DNA of 64,000 nucleotides from Actinomadura sp. K4S16 (lineage in GTDB: Bacteria; Actinomycetota; Actinomycetes; Streptosporangiales; Streptosporangiaceae), in the NCBI RefSeq assembly GCF_008327685.1, contig NZ_BDDE01000010.1:806001-870000 (forward strand), read 5' to 3'. Made by a program: the position numbers and the translations under genes. The notes under the pieces are model-generated. The model was not told the DNA's origin, searched no databases, and saw only the letters and a program-made list of their open reading frames with translations. Positions 24,660 to 32,875 of the stretch are shown piece after piece. Position 1 is the stretch's first letter, and each line of letters opens with the position of its first letter.

Positions 24660-25763
24660 TTACCCGCAGTCGCAGCAGTCGCAATCGCAGCAGTCGCAGT
24701 CACAGCAGTCGCAGCAGCCGGAGCAGTCGCAGCCGGAGCAGTCGCAGCCGTCGGCGTGCCGGCTGCACCAGCAGCGGTCGCAGAACGATTCGCCGTGGTG
24801 CTCGCTCCACTCGGGCTGGAAGATCCCGCAGGTCGCGCAGACCAGCGCCCCGGTGAAGCACGGGATCGGCAGCCCGGGCCGCGGGGGGCGCGGCCCCTTC
24901 GACAGGTCGACGGGGGCGGTGAAGGCGTGCTCGACCGAGCGGCCCGCCTCGCGGTCCAGCAGGGCCCGGACGAGGCGCGGCCGCTCCAGCTCCAGGTCGG
25001 CGAGCGCGAGCCGCAGGCCGTGCAGCGCGTCGTCGGCGTGCCGGCGGGCCTCCTCGGGGGTGGTGCCGGTGGCGAGGAGCGGGTTGTACGCGCCCGCCTC
25101 CTCGTCGGCGGCGAGGTCCTCGACGGCGTCGATCAGGTGCGCCAGGCGCCCGAAGAAGCGGCCCGCCTCGGCGAGCGTCTCGGCGTTGGCCTCCTTGCCC
25201 GCGAGGACGGCCGTGTGCGCGAACACGGCGGCGACGGCGGTCTCGGTGGGCTCGGTCAGGTCGAGCAGCCCGAGGCCGGGCGCCGCCTCCAGGACCGGCT
25301 GCCGGGCGACGGCGTCGCGCAGCACCGCCGGGTCGAACCCGACGGCGGCGCCCGTGCGCCCGCCCGCGGCGTCCCACCTGTCGGCCATCCGCCCGGCCGC
25401 GGCGGCGACGAGCCGCCGCGCGTAGGGCCCGTCGCCGTCGGCCACGTGGTCGCGGGTCTTGCCCGCGGCGAGCAGGAGGGACGCGGCCGCGGCGAGTTGC
25501 GCGCCCTGCGCCCGCGCGGTGACGACCTCGGCGGTCTTCATCCCGCGCAGCGCGCACGGCCCCGCCTTGCGGCGCGGCGACAGCTCCGGGGACTGCGCCT
25601 CCACCAGCACCGAGACGAGCAGCCCGTCGTAGTTGGTGACGAGCCGCGCGGCCTGGCCGTGCTCGGCCCGCAGCGCCAGGCACAGCCCGCACAGGTGGGC
25701 CATCCAGTCCTTGAACAGCGACCCGCACAGAACATGACGGCACGGACATACAACACCGAACAC
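24660..25763 (-). CDS. DUF5685 family protein with Cys/Asp-rich C-terminal tail
   Basis: 367 aa from GTG 25763, chosen because GGGGGAG lies 6 nt upstream and the family begins with FG(I/V)V-PCRH; ATG 25778 would add five residues. N-terminal Cys motifs FGVVCPCRHVL and HLCGLCLALR occur. The central region is Ala-rich and helical (TNYDGLLVSVLVEAQSPELS, HLIDAVEDLAADEEAGAYNP), reminiscent of metal/isoprenoid-type helical bundles with acidic residues. A zinc-ribbon-like CATCG ... FCDRCWCSRH leads into a 28-residue tail with 15 Cys and 8 Asp (residues 340-367). The tail could bind several metal ions or Fe-S/Cu clusters. Function unknown; copper genes are adjacent but convey no proof. Confidence 0.82.
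   Translation of the reverse strand: MFGVVCPCRHVLCGSLFKDWMAHLCGLCLALRAEHGQAARLVTNYDGLLVSVLVEAQSPELSPRRKAGPCALRGMKTAEVVTARAQGAQLAAAASLLLAAGKTRDHVADGDGPYARRLVAAAAGRMADRWDAAGGRTGAAVGFDPAVLRDAVARQPVLEAAPGLGLLDLTEPTETAVAAVFAHTAVLAGKEANAETLAEAGRFFGRLAHLIDAVEDLAADEEAGAYNPLLATGTTPEEARRHADDALHGLRLALADLELERPRLVRALLDREAGRSVEHAFTAPVDLSKGPRPPRPGLPIPCFTGALVCATCGIFQPEWSEHHGESFCDRCWCSRHADGCDCSGCDCSGCCDCCDCDCCDCDCCDCG
24663..24746 (-). repeat. Tandem codon repeat encoding the Cys/Asp tail
   Basis: Short direct repeats of GCAGTC/GCAATC-type hexamers and a 15-bp unit (GAGCAGTCGCAGCCG, twice, with a further near-copy) encode CDCSG and DCDCC units at the C-terminus of the DUF5685 protein. The units suggest slippage-driven length variation. 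Confidence 0.75.
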
Positions 25764-25832
25764 GAGCAACTCCCCCATCTCAGACCAACCGCAGCATTAT
25801 TCATTGACGCGGCGGCGCCCGGGACGGTTCGG

Positions 25833-27131
25833 TTACACCCCGACGCAGGTCAGGGCACGGCGGTAGGCGGCCATGCGGGGCTCGTCGGACGTCCCCGTCC
25901 CGGCCAGCACCTCGGCGAGGTCGAACCACGCCTGCGCGGCCTCCCGGGAGGACTCCATCTCCTCCAGGCAGGTCGCGGCCCGGGTCAGCACCTCGACCGC
26001 GCGGTCGTGCCGGCCGAGCCGCACCGACGCCTCGCCGAGCACGGTCAGCGCGCCCGCGGTGGCGCGGCGCGGGGCGTCCCCGAGCAGGTCGAGGGCCTCC
26101 TCGGCGAGGGCCACGGCCTCGGCGGGGCGGCCGAGCGCGGTCTCGGCGCGGGCCAGCTCGGTCAGGCACCAGGCGACGTCGATCTCGCCGGACGAGCTGG
26201 CGCTGATCTCCTCGCGCACCCGGGCGAGCAGCTCGCGGGCGCGCGCGGCCTGGTCGGGCTTGGCCCGCAGCAGCAGTCCGGCGTAGATGACGCGGAGCCG
26301 GTTGAGGTTGCGGGGGTCCTCGCCGTCGCCGGCCAGCATGAGCGCCCGCTCGGCGAGGGCGACGCCCTCGTCGTACTCGCCGCGGATCTCCGCGACGTAG
26401 GCGGCCTCCCAGTAGGCGACCATCCGGGCGCGGGGGCTGCCGATCCGCTCGGCCCGCTCGACGAGCTGGGCGGCGAGCTGGCGGGCCCGGACGAGGTCGC
26501 CCCGCTCGATGAACGCCGACAGCAGCGCCGCGCCGAGGTCCACGGCGGCGTCGGTGGAGTCGGCGCCGGTGGCGATCAGATGCCGCAGCGCGGTCTCGGC
26601 GGCCTCCACGCCCGCGCTGATGTCGCCGCGCTCGCGCAGGCAGCGGCTGAGCGCGACGTGCACCTTCGCCCAGTGGTCGAGGTCGGCCTCGGCCGAGGCC
26701 TGCCCGGTCAGCGCCTTCAGCTCGGCGATCGCGGCCTCCAGCTCGCCCGCGGCCTCCAGCGCGAGGGCGTGGCCCCAGCGCGCCTGGTGCAGCATCTCGG
26801 GCAGTGCGACCGCGTCGGCGCTGCCGAGCACCTCGGCGTAGCGGGCCCGCGCCTCCGCCGCCGCGCCGTTGCTGAGCGCGATCTCGGCGTAGTCGAGGGT
26901 GACGCGCAGCTCGTCCACGACGTCCTCGCTGACGCCGCTGACGAGGTAGGTCGCCGAGCAGTTCAGCTTCGCCGCCAGCAGCTCGACGACGCTCGGGGCC
27001 GGCACCCGCTTGTCGCTCTCGATCAGCGAGATGTAGCTGTCGGACAGCTCGGGGAAGGCGAGCTGCGCCTGGCTCACGCCCTGCCGGATCCGCAGGGCGC
27101 GGATGCGCTGCCCCAGTGTCTCCCGATCCAT
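25833..27131 (-). CDS. XRE-family regulator with C-terminal TPR array
   Basis: 432 aa. The N-terminal helix-turn-helix (residues 5-65) contains LGQRIRALRIRQGVSQAQLA and LSDSYISLIESDKRVPAPSV. The remaining 360 residues form at least eight degenerate tetratricopeptide repeats (for example AAEARARYAEVLGSADAVAL, DEGVALAERALMLAGDGEDP, HDRAVEVLTRAATCLEEMES). This build is common in streptomycete regulators that sense peptides or protein partners (Rgg/PlcR-like layout). ATG 27131 is used. It is divergent from nothing obvious; the neighbour is the PucR fragment, read in the same direction upstream. Target unknown. Confidence 0.92.
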   Translation of the reverse strand: MDRETLGQRIRALRIRQGVSQAQLAFPELSDSYISLIESDKRVPAPSVVELLAAKLNCSATYLVSGVSEDVVDELRVTLDYAEIALSNGAAAEARARYAEVLGSADAVALPEMLHQARWGHALALEAAGELEAAIAELKALTGQASAEADLDHWAKVHVALSRCLRERGDISAGVEAAETALRHLIATGADSTDAAVDLGAALLSAFIERGDLVRARQLAAQLVERAERIGSPRARMVAYWEAAYVAEIRGEYDEGVALAERALMLAGDGEDPRNLNRLRVIYAGLLLRAKPDQAARARELLARVREEISASSSGEIDVAWCLTELARAETALGRPAEAVALAEEALDLLGDAPRRATAGALTVLGEASVRLGRHDRAVEVLTRAATCLEEMESSREAAQAWFDLAEVLAGTGTSDEPRMAAYRRALTCVGV

Positions 27132-27145
27132 CGTGTGACCACCGC

Positions 27146-27481
27146 CTACAAGGTGCTCGCCGCGCGCAGGGCGAGGAAGAAGTCGACTCGGTCCTCAAGT
27201 CTGCCGAGATCCCGTCCGGTCAGGTCCTCGATTCTCCGGATTCGGTACCGAAGCGTGTTCACATGGACGTGCAATTGCGTCGCGGTGCGGCTCCAGGACC
27301 CCGAACAGGACAGGAAGACCTCCAGCGTGTGCACGAGATCGGCCTGCCTGGTGCTGTCGTACTCCTCCAGCGGGCCGAGCATCCGCGCGCGGAACGACGA
27401 CCGCGTCCGCTCGGGGACGGACGCGAGCAGCCACGCGTAGGAGTCCAGGGCCGTCGCCCCGGCGGAGTCTCGCATTCGCAC
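27146..27481 (-). CDS. PucR-type C-terminal helix-turn-helix protein (truncated PucR?)
   Basis: 111 aa from GTG 27481 (or ATG 27475); an in-frame TAG at 27491-27493 excludes a longer form. It corresponds to the C-terminal domain of PucR/CdaR regulators: LLASVPERTRSSFRARMLGP, LEEYDSTRQADLVHTLEVFL, then the HTH_30 motif TATQLHVHVNTLRYRIRRIE and DLTGRDL. Full-length members carry an additional 300-400 residue sensor, which is absent here. It is either a remnant or a stand-alone DNA-binding form. It is divergent from a purine-permease gene, the classical target of PucR regulators. Confidence 0.85.
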   Translation of the reverse strand: MRMRDSAGATALDSYAWLLASVPERTRSSFRARMLGPLEEYDSTRQADLVHTLEVFLSCSGSWSRTATQLHVHVNTLRYRIRRIEDLTGRDLGRLEDRVDFFLALRAASTL

Positions 27482-27587
27482 CAGGGCAGGCTATAGGGGA
27501 CGCATCGCCCCCGTCACGCTGCGGAGGGCGGGAATCACGTCCCGACACCTCCTTCCCGGGAGGGAGCCGGTGGCCACACCCCCGCCC

Positions 27588-27599
27588 GGTAGGGCTACC
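27588..27599. promoter_or_regulatory. Dyad GGTAG-GG-CTACC upstream of the purine permease
   Basis: A 5+5 bp inverted repeat with a 2-bp spacer lies 51-62 bp before the permease ATG, overlapping TACCCT (27596-27601), a possible -10 hexamer. A related GGTAGGGC dyad lies before the glycerate-kinase gene (29239-29252). Confidence 0.35.
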
Positions 27600-27649
27600 C
27601 TGTGCTCGCCGTTTCCGAAGACAATGCTGCTGAAAGCGGAGCGCCCGTC

Positions 27650-29095
27650 ATGTCCAAGACCAAAGCCGGACCGACCGACGATTCACCGCCGGCGGGCGGG
27701 CGCGGGCCGCTGGAGCGGCTGTTCGACCTCACCGCGCGCGGCACCACCGTTCCGCGCGAGCTGCGCGGCGGCGTCACCACGTTCTTCGCGATGGCCTACA
27801 TCATCCTGCTGAACCCGCTCATCCTCGGCGGGGCGAAGGACGTCACCGGGGCGACCCTGTCGATCCCGCAGCTGACCACGATGACGGCGCTGTCCGCCGC
27901 GGTCACCACCGTGATCATGGGGCTGGTCGGCAACGCCCCGCTGGCGCTCGCCGCGGGCCTCGGCATCAACGCGGTCGTGGCGTTCCAGGCGGCCCCGGTG
28001 ATGACCTGGCCGCAGGCGATGGGCCTCGTGGTGATCGAGGGCGCGGTCATCGTGCTGCTGGCGGTCACCGGCATCCGCGAGCGGATCATGAACGCGATCC
28101 CGCTGGCGCTCAAGCACGCGATCGCGGTCGGGATCGGCGCGTTCATCGCGCTGGTCGGCCTCTACGACGCCGGGTTCGTCACCTCCAGCGCCACCAGCCC
28201 GCCGCTGTCCCTCGGCACCGGCGGCCGCCTGGAGACGTGGCCGACGCTGGTGTTCGCGGCGACCCTGCTGCTGATGATCGTGCTGTACGTGCGGCGGGTG
28301 CCCGGCGCCATCCTGATCAGCATCATCGCCGGGACCGTCGGGGCCGTGCTCATCCAGGAGAACGCCACCGTCAAGCAGGGCGGCTGGGGCGTGGTCACCC
28401 CGGACATGCCCGACAAGCTGTTCGCCGCCCCCGACTTCGGGCTGTTCGGCGAGATCTCCCTGTTCGGCGGGTTCGGCCGGGCCGGGGTCATCACCGCGCT
28501 GGTCGTGCTCTTCACACTGGTGCTCTCCGGGTTCTTCGACGCGATGGGCACGATCCTCGGCATCAGCGACGAGGCGGGCCTGGTGAGCGAGAAGGGCGAG
28601 GTGCCGCGCCTCGGCCGGATCCTGTCGGTGGACGGCCTGTCCGCCGCGTTCGGCGGCCTCACCAGCTCGTCCGCGAACACGGTGTTCGTCGAGTCGGCCG
28701 CGGGCGTCGGCGAGGGCGCGCGCACGGGCCTGGCCAACATCGCCACGGGCGCGCTGTTCGCGGTGACGCTGTTCCTCACCCCGCTGGCGGCGACCGTCCC
28801 GGCGCAGGCCGCGGCGCCCGCCCTGGTGGTCGTCGGCGCGCTGATGATGACGCAGGTCTCCAAGGTCGACTGGAACGACCTGGAGATCACGATCCCGGCG
28901 TTCCTCACCATCGTGCTGATGCCCTTCACGTTCTCGATCACCACCGGCCTCGGCATGGGCATCGTCGGCTACGCGGTCATCAAGGTCACCCGCGGGAAGG
29001 CCCGCGAGGTCTCGCCCGCGCTCTGGATCGTGGCCGCCCTTTTCGTGGTCTTCTTCGCCATCCATCCGATCGAGGAGTGGCTCGGCGTCACCTGA
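27650..29095 (+). CDS. NCS2 family purine permease (AzgA/PbuG-like)
   Basis: 481 aa from ATG 27650 (GGAG 9 nt upstream). About 12-14 TM segments. AzgA-type signatures are present: RGGVTTFFAMAYIILLNPLI, LAAGLGINAVVAFQ, GIGAFIALVGLYDAG, LVLSGFFDAMGTILGISDEA, GGLTSSSANTVFVESAAGVG and GARTGLANIATGALFAVTLF. Family knowledge: proton-coupled uptake of adenine, guanine or hypoxanthine. Context supports purine uptake because a PucR-type HTH gene is divergent and a glycerate kinase, the end of the purine-ureide-glyoxylate route, follows downstream. Confidence 0.93.
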   Translation: MSKTKAGPTDDSPPAGGRGPLERLFDLTARGTTVPRELRGGVTTFFAMAYIILLNPLILGGAKDVTGATLSIPQLTTMTALSAAVTTVIMGLVGNAPLALAAGLGINAVVAFQAAPVMTWPQAMGLVVIEGAVIVLLAVTGIRERIMNAIPLALKHAIAVGIGAFIALVGLYDAGFVTSSATSPPLSLGTGGRLETWPTLVFAATLLLMIVLYVRRVPGAILISIIAGTVGAVLIQENATVKQGGWGVVTPDMPDKLFAAPDFGLFGEISLFGGFGRAGVITALVVLFTLVLSGFFDAMGTILGISDEAGLVSEKGEVPRLGRILSVDGLSAAFGGLTSSSANTVFVESAAGVGEGARTGLANIATGALFAVTLFLTPLAATVPAQAAAPALVVVGALMMTQVSKVDWNDLEITIPAFLTIVLMPFTFSITTGLGMGIVGYAVIKVTRGKAREVSPALWIVAALFVVFFAIHPIEEWLGVT

Positions 29096-29101
29096 TCCCG
29101 C

Positions 29102-29123
29102 CGGATCGTCCGCGCACGATCCG
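29102..29123 (+). terminator. Hairpin terminator after the purine permease
   Basis: CGGATCGT and ACGATCCG form a perfect 8-bp stem with a 6-nt loop, 6 bp past the permease stop codon, followed by GC-rich DNA without a T-run. Confidence 0.6.
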
Positions 29124-29238
29124 CCCCGGCCGGGGAAACACCGGACGCACGGTGACCGCTCCGCGACAGAACTCGCCCGTTTGGAAGTCTCGAGGGCGGT
29201 TGCGGGTGTCAAATAGTGCCGTCATGGCGTAAGCAGAA

Positions 29239-29252
29239 GGTAGGGCCTTACC
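29239..29252. promoter_or_regulatory. Dyad GGTAGGG-CCTTACC upstream of glycerate kinase
   Basis: A 14-bp quasi-palindrome (one non-matching pair) located 8 bp before the GTG at 29260. It shares GGTAGGGC and a TACC half-site with the dyad in front of the purine permease, suggesting a shared regulator. The relation is inferred from sequence similarity only. Confidence 0.35.
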
Positions 29253-29259
29253 CCCCGGC

Positions 29260-30441
29260 GTGAAAGGCGTGGCTGTGGTGTCCGCGGACTCTCCCTCCCA
29301 CCCGTCCCCGCCAGGTCACGTCCTGCTGGCGCCTGACAGGTTCCCGGGAGCGCTGACCGCGGCGCGGGCGGCCCGGCATCTCGCCGCCGGGCTGCGCCGC
29401 TCGCGGCCCGGCGTCGCGCTCGTGGAGCTGCCCGTGGCCGACGGCGGCGACGGCACCGTCGAGGCCGCGGTGGCGGCCGGATGGCGGCGGGTCGAGGTCG
29501 AGGTGTGCGGGCCGACCGGCCGGCCGGTGACGGCGCGGCTGGCACTGAACGGCGACAGCGCGGTGGTCGAGCTGGCGGAGGCGTCCGGGCTGCGGCGGCT
29601 GCCCGGCGGCAGGCCGCGCCCGCTCACCGCCTCCAGCCTCGGGACGGGGCAGCTGCTCGCGCACGCCGTGCGGCTCGGCGCGCGGCGGATCGTCCTCGGC
29701 CTCGGCGGCGGCGCCTGCACCGACGGCGGCGCGGGCCTCGTCCAGGGCCTCGGCGGGCGGCTGCTGGACGCGCTCGGCAGGGACCTGCCGCCCGGCGGGG
29801 CGGCGCTGCGCTCGCTGCACGCCCTCGACCTGCGCGGTCTGCTCGACATGTCGGGCGTCGAGGTGGTGGTGGCGGGCGAGCCGGCCGGGCCGCTGCTCGG
29901 CCGCACCGGCGCCGCCGCCGTGGACGGGCCGCGCCGCGGCGCGAACCGCGACGAGGTGCGCCTGCTGGACCTGGGCCTGCGCCGCTGGGCCGACCTGGCC
30001 GAGGCGGCGGCCCGCCGGGCGGCCCGCGACCTGCCCGGCGCCGGGACGGCGGGCGGCGTCGGGTTCGCCGCCCTCACCTTCCTCGGCGCGACGATCGAGC
30101 CCGGTCCCGCCCTGATGCTCGACCTGCTGGGATTCGCCGAGAAGGCCCGCGGCGCCCGGCTGGTCGTCACCGGGGAGGGCGTGCTCGACGCCCGGTCGCT
30201 GCGCGGCGGCGCGCCGGTCCACGTCGCCCGCGCCGCCGCCCGCGCGGGCGCGCCGGTCGTCGCGGTGGCCGGCCGCCGGAGCCTCACCGGCGAGCAGCTC
30301 CGCAAGGCCCGGATCCAGGCGGCTTACGCGCTGGCCGACATCGAGCCCGACGACGAGCGCCGCGTGCGCCGCGCGGGCCCGCTGCTGGAGCAGCTGACGG
30401 TCGCGATCGCCGACGAGTGGCTCCCCCCGGCCCCGGCCTAG
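29260..30441 (+). CDS. Glycerate kinase (GlxK, family 1)
   Basis: 393 aa from GTG 29260; GTG 29278 is an alternative because the conserved region begins only at HVLLAPDRFPGALTAARAAR. The family blocks LPVADGGDGTVEA, VELAEASGLRRL, SSLGTGQLLAHAVRLGARRI, LGLGGGACTDGGAGLVQGLG, GFAALTFLGATIEPGPALML and VVTGEGVLDARSLRGGAPVH are all present. It phosphorylates D-glycerate, ending the glyoxylate/tartronate-semialdehyde branch used in purine and ureide degradation. The internal motif PVVAVAGRRSLTGEQLRKAR fits the C-terminal domain. Confidence 0.92.
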   Translation: MKGVAVVSADSPSHPSPPGHVLLAPDRFPGALTAARAARHLAAGLRRSRPGVALVELPVADGGDGTVEAAVAAGWRRVEVEVCGPTGRPVTARLALNGDSAVVELAEASGLRRLPGGRPRPLTASSLGTGQLLAHAVRLGARRIVLGLGGGACTDGGAGLVQGLGGRLLDALGRDLPPGGAALRSLHALDLRGLLDMSGVEVVVAGEPAGPLLGRTGAAAVDGPRRGANRDEVRLLDLGLRRWADLAEAAARRAARDLPGAGTAGGVGFAALTFLGATIEPGPALMLDLLGFAEKARGARLVVTGEGVLDARSLRGGAPVHVARAAARAGAPVVAVAGRRSLTGEQLRKARIQAAYALADIEPDDERRVRRAGPLLEQLTVAIADEWLPPAPA

Positions 30442-30606
30442 TTCGGAGCGCTCCAACGGCCGCGTCGGGCGGCCCCCGCGGACCGCTCTTTACACCATGT
30501 CGTCGAAAGGGTCGATGCCTTGACAGGCTGCGCATAGCCCGGGGTCGGCTCCGCGCCGCACGCTGGAGGCGTACGTCCTGGTCAGCGTTGACGGAGGAGC
30601 CCCCCG

Positions 30607-31722
30607 GTGAAGATCGGTATCCCACGAGAGATCAAGAACCACGAGTACCGGGTGGCGATCACCCCCGCGGGCGTGCACGAGCTCACGCGGCGCGGCCACG
30701 AGGTGTTCGTGGAGCGGGGGGCGGGGACCGGCTCGGCGATCCCCGACGACGACTTCGCCGCCGCCGGCGCCAAGATCCTCGACGGCCCGGACGAGGTCTG
30801 GGCCGAGGGCGAGCTGGTCCTCAAGGTGAAGGAGCCGATCGCGCCCGAGTACCACCGGATGCGCGAGGGGCAGGTCCTGTTCACCTACCTGCACCTGGCC
30901 GCCTCGCGGGAGTGCACCGACGCGCTCCTGGCGGCCGGCGCCACCGCGATCGCGTACGAGACCGTGCAGCTCCCGAACGGCTCGCTGCCGCTGCTCGCCC
31001 CGATGTCCGAGGTCGCCGGACGGCTCGCCCCGCAGGTCGGCGCCTACAACCTGATGGCGTCCAACGGGGGCCGCGGGGTCCTGCCCGGCGGCGTGCCCGG
31101 CGTCGCGCCCGCCAAGGTCGTCGTCATCGGCGGCGGCGTGTCCGGCCTGAACGCCGCGCAGATCGCCGTCGGCATGGGCGCGGACGTCACCGTCCTGGAC
31201 GTCGACGTGGACCGGCTGCGCGAGATCGACGCCGTCTACCAGGGCCGCCTGCGCACCCTCGTGTCCAGCGCCTACACGATCGAGCAGGAGGCCCGCGCCG
31301 CCGACCTGGTGGTCGGCGCCGTCCTCATCCCCGGCGCCCGCGCGCCCAAGCTGATCTCCAACGAGCTGGTGGCCGGCATGAAGGCCGGCTCGGTGCTGGT
31401 GGACATCGCCATCGACCAGGGCGGCTGCTTCGAGGACTCCCGGCCCACCACGCACGCCGACCCCACCTACAAGGTGCACGGATCGACGTTCTACTGCGTC
31501 GCGAACATGCCCGGCTCCGTCCCCAACACCTCCACCTACGCCCTGACCGGCGTGACGCTCCCCTACGCCGTCCAGATCGCCGACAAGGGCTGGCGCGAGG
31601 CCCTGCGCGCCGACGCCGCCCTGGCCCTCGGCCTCAACACCCACGCCGGCGCGCTCGTCTACGACCACGTCGCCGAGGCCCACGGCCTCCCCCACACGCC
31701 CCTCGCCTCGATCCTCGCCTGA
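30607..31722 (+). CDS. ald: Alanine dehydrogenase
   Basis: 371 aa, the exact family length, from GTG 30607 with GGAGGAG 9 nt upstream. It interconverts L-alanine and pyruvate plus ammonia with NAD. Visible features: [20 protein letters not shown], active-site Lys in [13 protein letters not shown], catalytic His in [12 protein letters not shown]-binding [20 protein letters not shown], catalytic Asp in [17 protein letters not shown], and [16 protein letters not shown]. The 165 bp upstream contain TTGACA (30520-30525), but no convincing -10 at the right distance, and a GGAGCGCTCC palindrome at 30445-30454. Confidence 0.97.
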   Translation: MKIGIPREIKNHEYRVAITPAGVHELTRRGHEVFVERGAGTGSAIPDDDFAAAGAKILDGPDEVWAEGELVLKVKEPIAPEYHRMREGQVLFTYLHLAASRECTDALLAAGATAIAYETVQLPNGSLPLLAPMSEVAGRLAPQVGAYNLMASNGGRGVLPGGVPGVAPAKVVVIGGGVSGLNAAQIAVGMGADVTVLDVDVDRLREIDAVYQGRLRTLVSSAYTIEQEARAADLVVGAVLIPGARAPKLISNELVAGMKAGSVLVDIAIDQGGCFEDSRPTTHADPTYKVHGSTFYCVANMPGSVPNTSTYALTGVTLPYAVQIADKGWREALRADAALALGLNTHAGALVYDHVAEAHGLPHTPLASILA

Positions 31723-31791
31723 CGGACTCACCCGCCCTCTCACCCGTTCCGGGGGTTCTTCGAATGGCAAGCGCCGGGTAGACAGGCGGTC

Positions 31792-32382
31792 ATGGGCGAA
31801 CTGATCCTGGTGCGGCACGGGGAGACCGAGTGGAGCCGGGCGCGGCGGCACACCGGGCGGACGGACGTGCCGCTGACCGCGCTGGGCGAGAAGCAGGCCG
31901 GCGCGCTGCGCGGCGCGCTGGCCGGGCGGACCATCACGCGGACGCTGGTCAGCCCCGCGGAGCGGGCACGGCGGACGGCCGAGCTCGCGGGCCTGCCGGC
32001 GGACGATGCAGACCCCGACCTGTGGGAGTGGGACTACGGCGGCTACGAGGGCGTCAGCTCCCAGGAGATCCGCAAGGAGCGCCCCGGCTGGTACCTGTGG
32101 GACGACGGCGTGGTTCCGGGCGACGCCGGCCATCCGGGTGAGACGGTGGGGCAGGTCGGCGCGCGGGCGGACGCCGTCCTCGCGCGGACGCGGCCGCTGC
32201 TCGCGGACGGCGACGTCGCGCTGGTCGCGCACGGGCACGTCCTGCGGGTGCTGACGGCGCGGTGGCTCGGACTGGAGCCCGCGCTGGGGCGGCTGTTCGC
32301 CCTCGACACCGGGACCGTTTCGGCGCTGGGCACCGAGCACGACCGGCCGGTCATCAGCGCGTGGAACGTGCCTGCACCGTGA
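31792..32382 (+). CDS. Histidine phosphatase (phosphoglycerate-mutase-like) protein
   Basis: 196 aa. It begins MGELILVRHGETEWSRARRH with the RHG catalytic motif, followed by TGRTDVPLTALGEKQAGALR, VSPAERARRTAEL (second Arg), WEWDYGGYEGVSSQEI (acid region) and the second catalytic His in VALVAHGHVLRVLTARWLGL. The length is typical for the GpmB/CobC-like branch. The substrate is unknown; nearby genes give no pathway. It is monocistronic, in the same direction as ald. Confidence 0.92.
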   Translation: MGELILVRHGETEWSRARRHTGRTDVPLTALGEKQAGALRGALAGRTITRTLVSPAERARRTAELAGLPADDADPDLWEWDYGGYEGVSSQEIRKERPGWYLWDDGVVPGDAGHPGETVGQVGARADAVLARTRPLLADGDVALVAHGHVLRVLTARWLGLEPALGRLFALDTGTVSALGTEHDRPVISAWNVPAP

Positions 32383-32402
32383 GCGCGACGTCCAGCGCAT
32401 AA

Positions 32403-32435
32403 GGTACCTGTTGGGGGATGTCCCCCAGGGGTACC
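32403..32435. promoter_or_regulatory. CsoR-type copper operator
   Basis: A 33-bp nested palindrome runs from GGTACC (32403-32408) to GGTACC (32430-32435) around a perfect TGGGGGA-TG-TCCCCCA dyad (32412-32427). Its right half, GTCCCCCAGGGGTAC, is one mismatch from a perfect GTACCCC-type dyad and resembles published CsoR operators. It lies 37 bp before the csoR ATG and overlaps a possible -10 (TAAGGT, 32400-32405), so it fits autoregulation. Confidence 0.65.
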
Positions 32436-32471
32436 CGGGCGTGCGCCCCCGGAAGGATTGCGAGGACGGAG

Positions 32472-32771
32472 ATGGCGACCAGCGAGACCCCCACCCGCGG
32501 GTACACCGCCACCAAGGACCAGTTGCAGACGCGGCTGGCCCGGATCGAGGGCCAGGTGCGCGGCATCGACCGGATGGTCGAGGAGGACCGCTACTGCATC
32601 GACATCCTCACGCAGATCAGCGCCGTCCAGGCGGCGCTGGACAAGGTGGCGCTCGGCCTGCTGGACGGGCACGTCCGGCACTGCGTGGCCGAGGGCGCCG
32701 AGGAGGGCAAGGGCGACGCGATGTCGACCGAGCTGATGGCGGCCGTCGGGCGGCTCATGCGCCGCGGCTGA
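32472..32771 (+). CDS. csoR: Copper-sensing transcriptional repressor, CsoR/FrmR family
   Basis: 99 aa, all-helical. ATG 32472 follows CGAGGACGGAG. Core: DQLQTRLARIEGQVRGIDRM, VEEDRYCIDILTQISAVQAA, LDKVALGLLDGHVRHCVAEG. The Cu(I) ligands of CsoR (Cys in RYCID, then His and Cys four residues apart in GHVRHC) are all present, which separates it from FrmR and RcnR types. The N-terminal extension (MATSETPTRGYTATK) is usual in actinobacteria. A matching operator lies just upstream. No copA or copZ gene is adjacent, so the regulon is probably dispersed and may include the copC-copD genes at 22-24.5 kb (inference). Confidence 0.93.
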   Translation: MATSETPTRGYTATKDQLQTRLARIEGQVRGIDRMVEEDRYCIDILTQISAVQAALDKVALGLLDGHVRHCVAEGAEEGKGDAMSTELMAAVGRLMRRG

Positions 32772-32875
32772 GCGACCCGCCGGGAGCGGCGGCCGACGAC
32801 TGACGGATCTCGGGGCGTTTCGCGCCCAGACCGACGGAAACGGGGCAACCGGAACCCGACGCGAGGAGGCCGACC

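Noticed and set aside
24663..24755. Repetitive CAGTCG array as a CRISPR or VNTR locus
   Set aside because: It is fully explained as codons for the Cys/Asp tail of the DUF5685 protein, and there are no spacer-like unique segments.
27146..27600. Frameshifted full-length PucR gene
   Set aside because: The DNA upstream of 27493 shows no PucR sensor-domain sequence in any frame; an in-frame TAG at 27491-27493 and a short promoter region follow.
30445..30525. GGAGCGCTCC palindrome and TTGACA as terminator and ald promoter
   Set aside because: The palindrome has no loop for a terminator hairpin, and no TANNNT hexamer lies at 16-18 bp from TTGACA.
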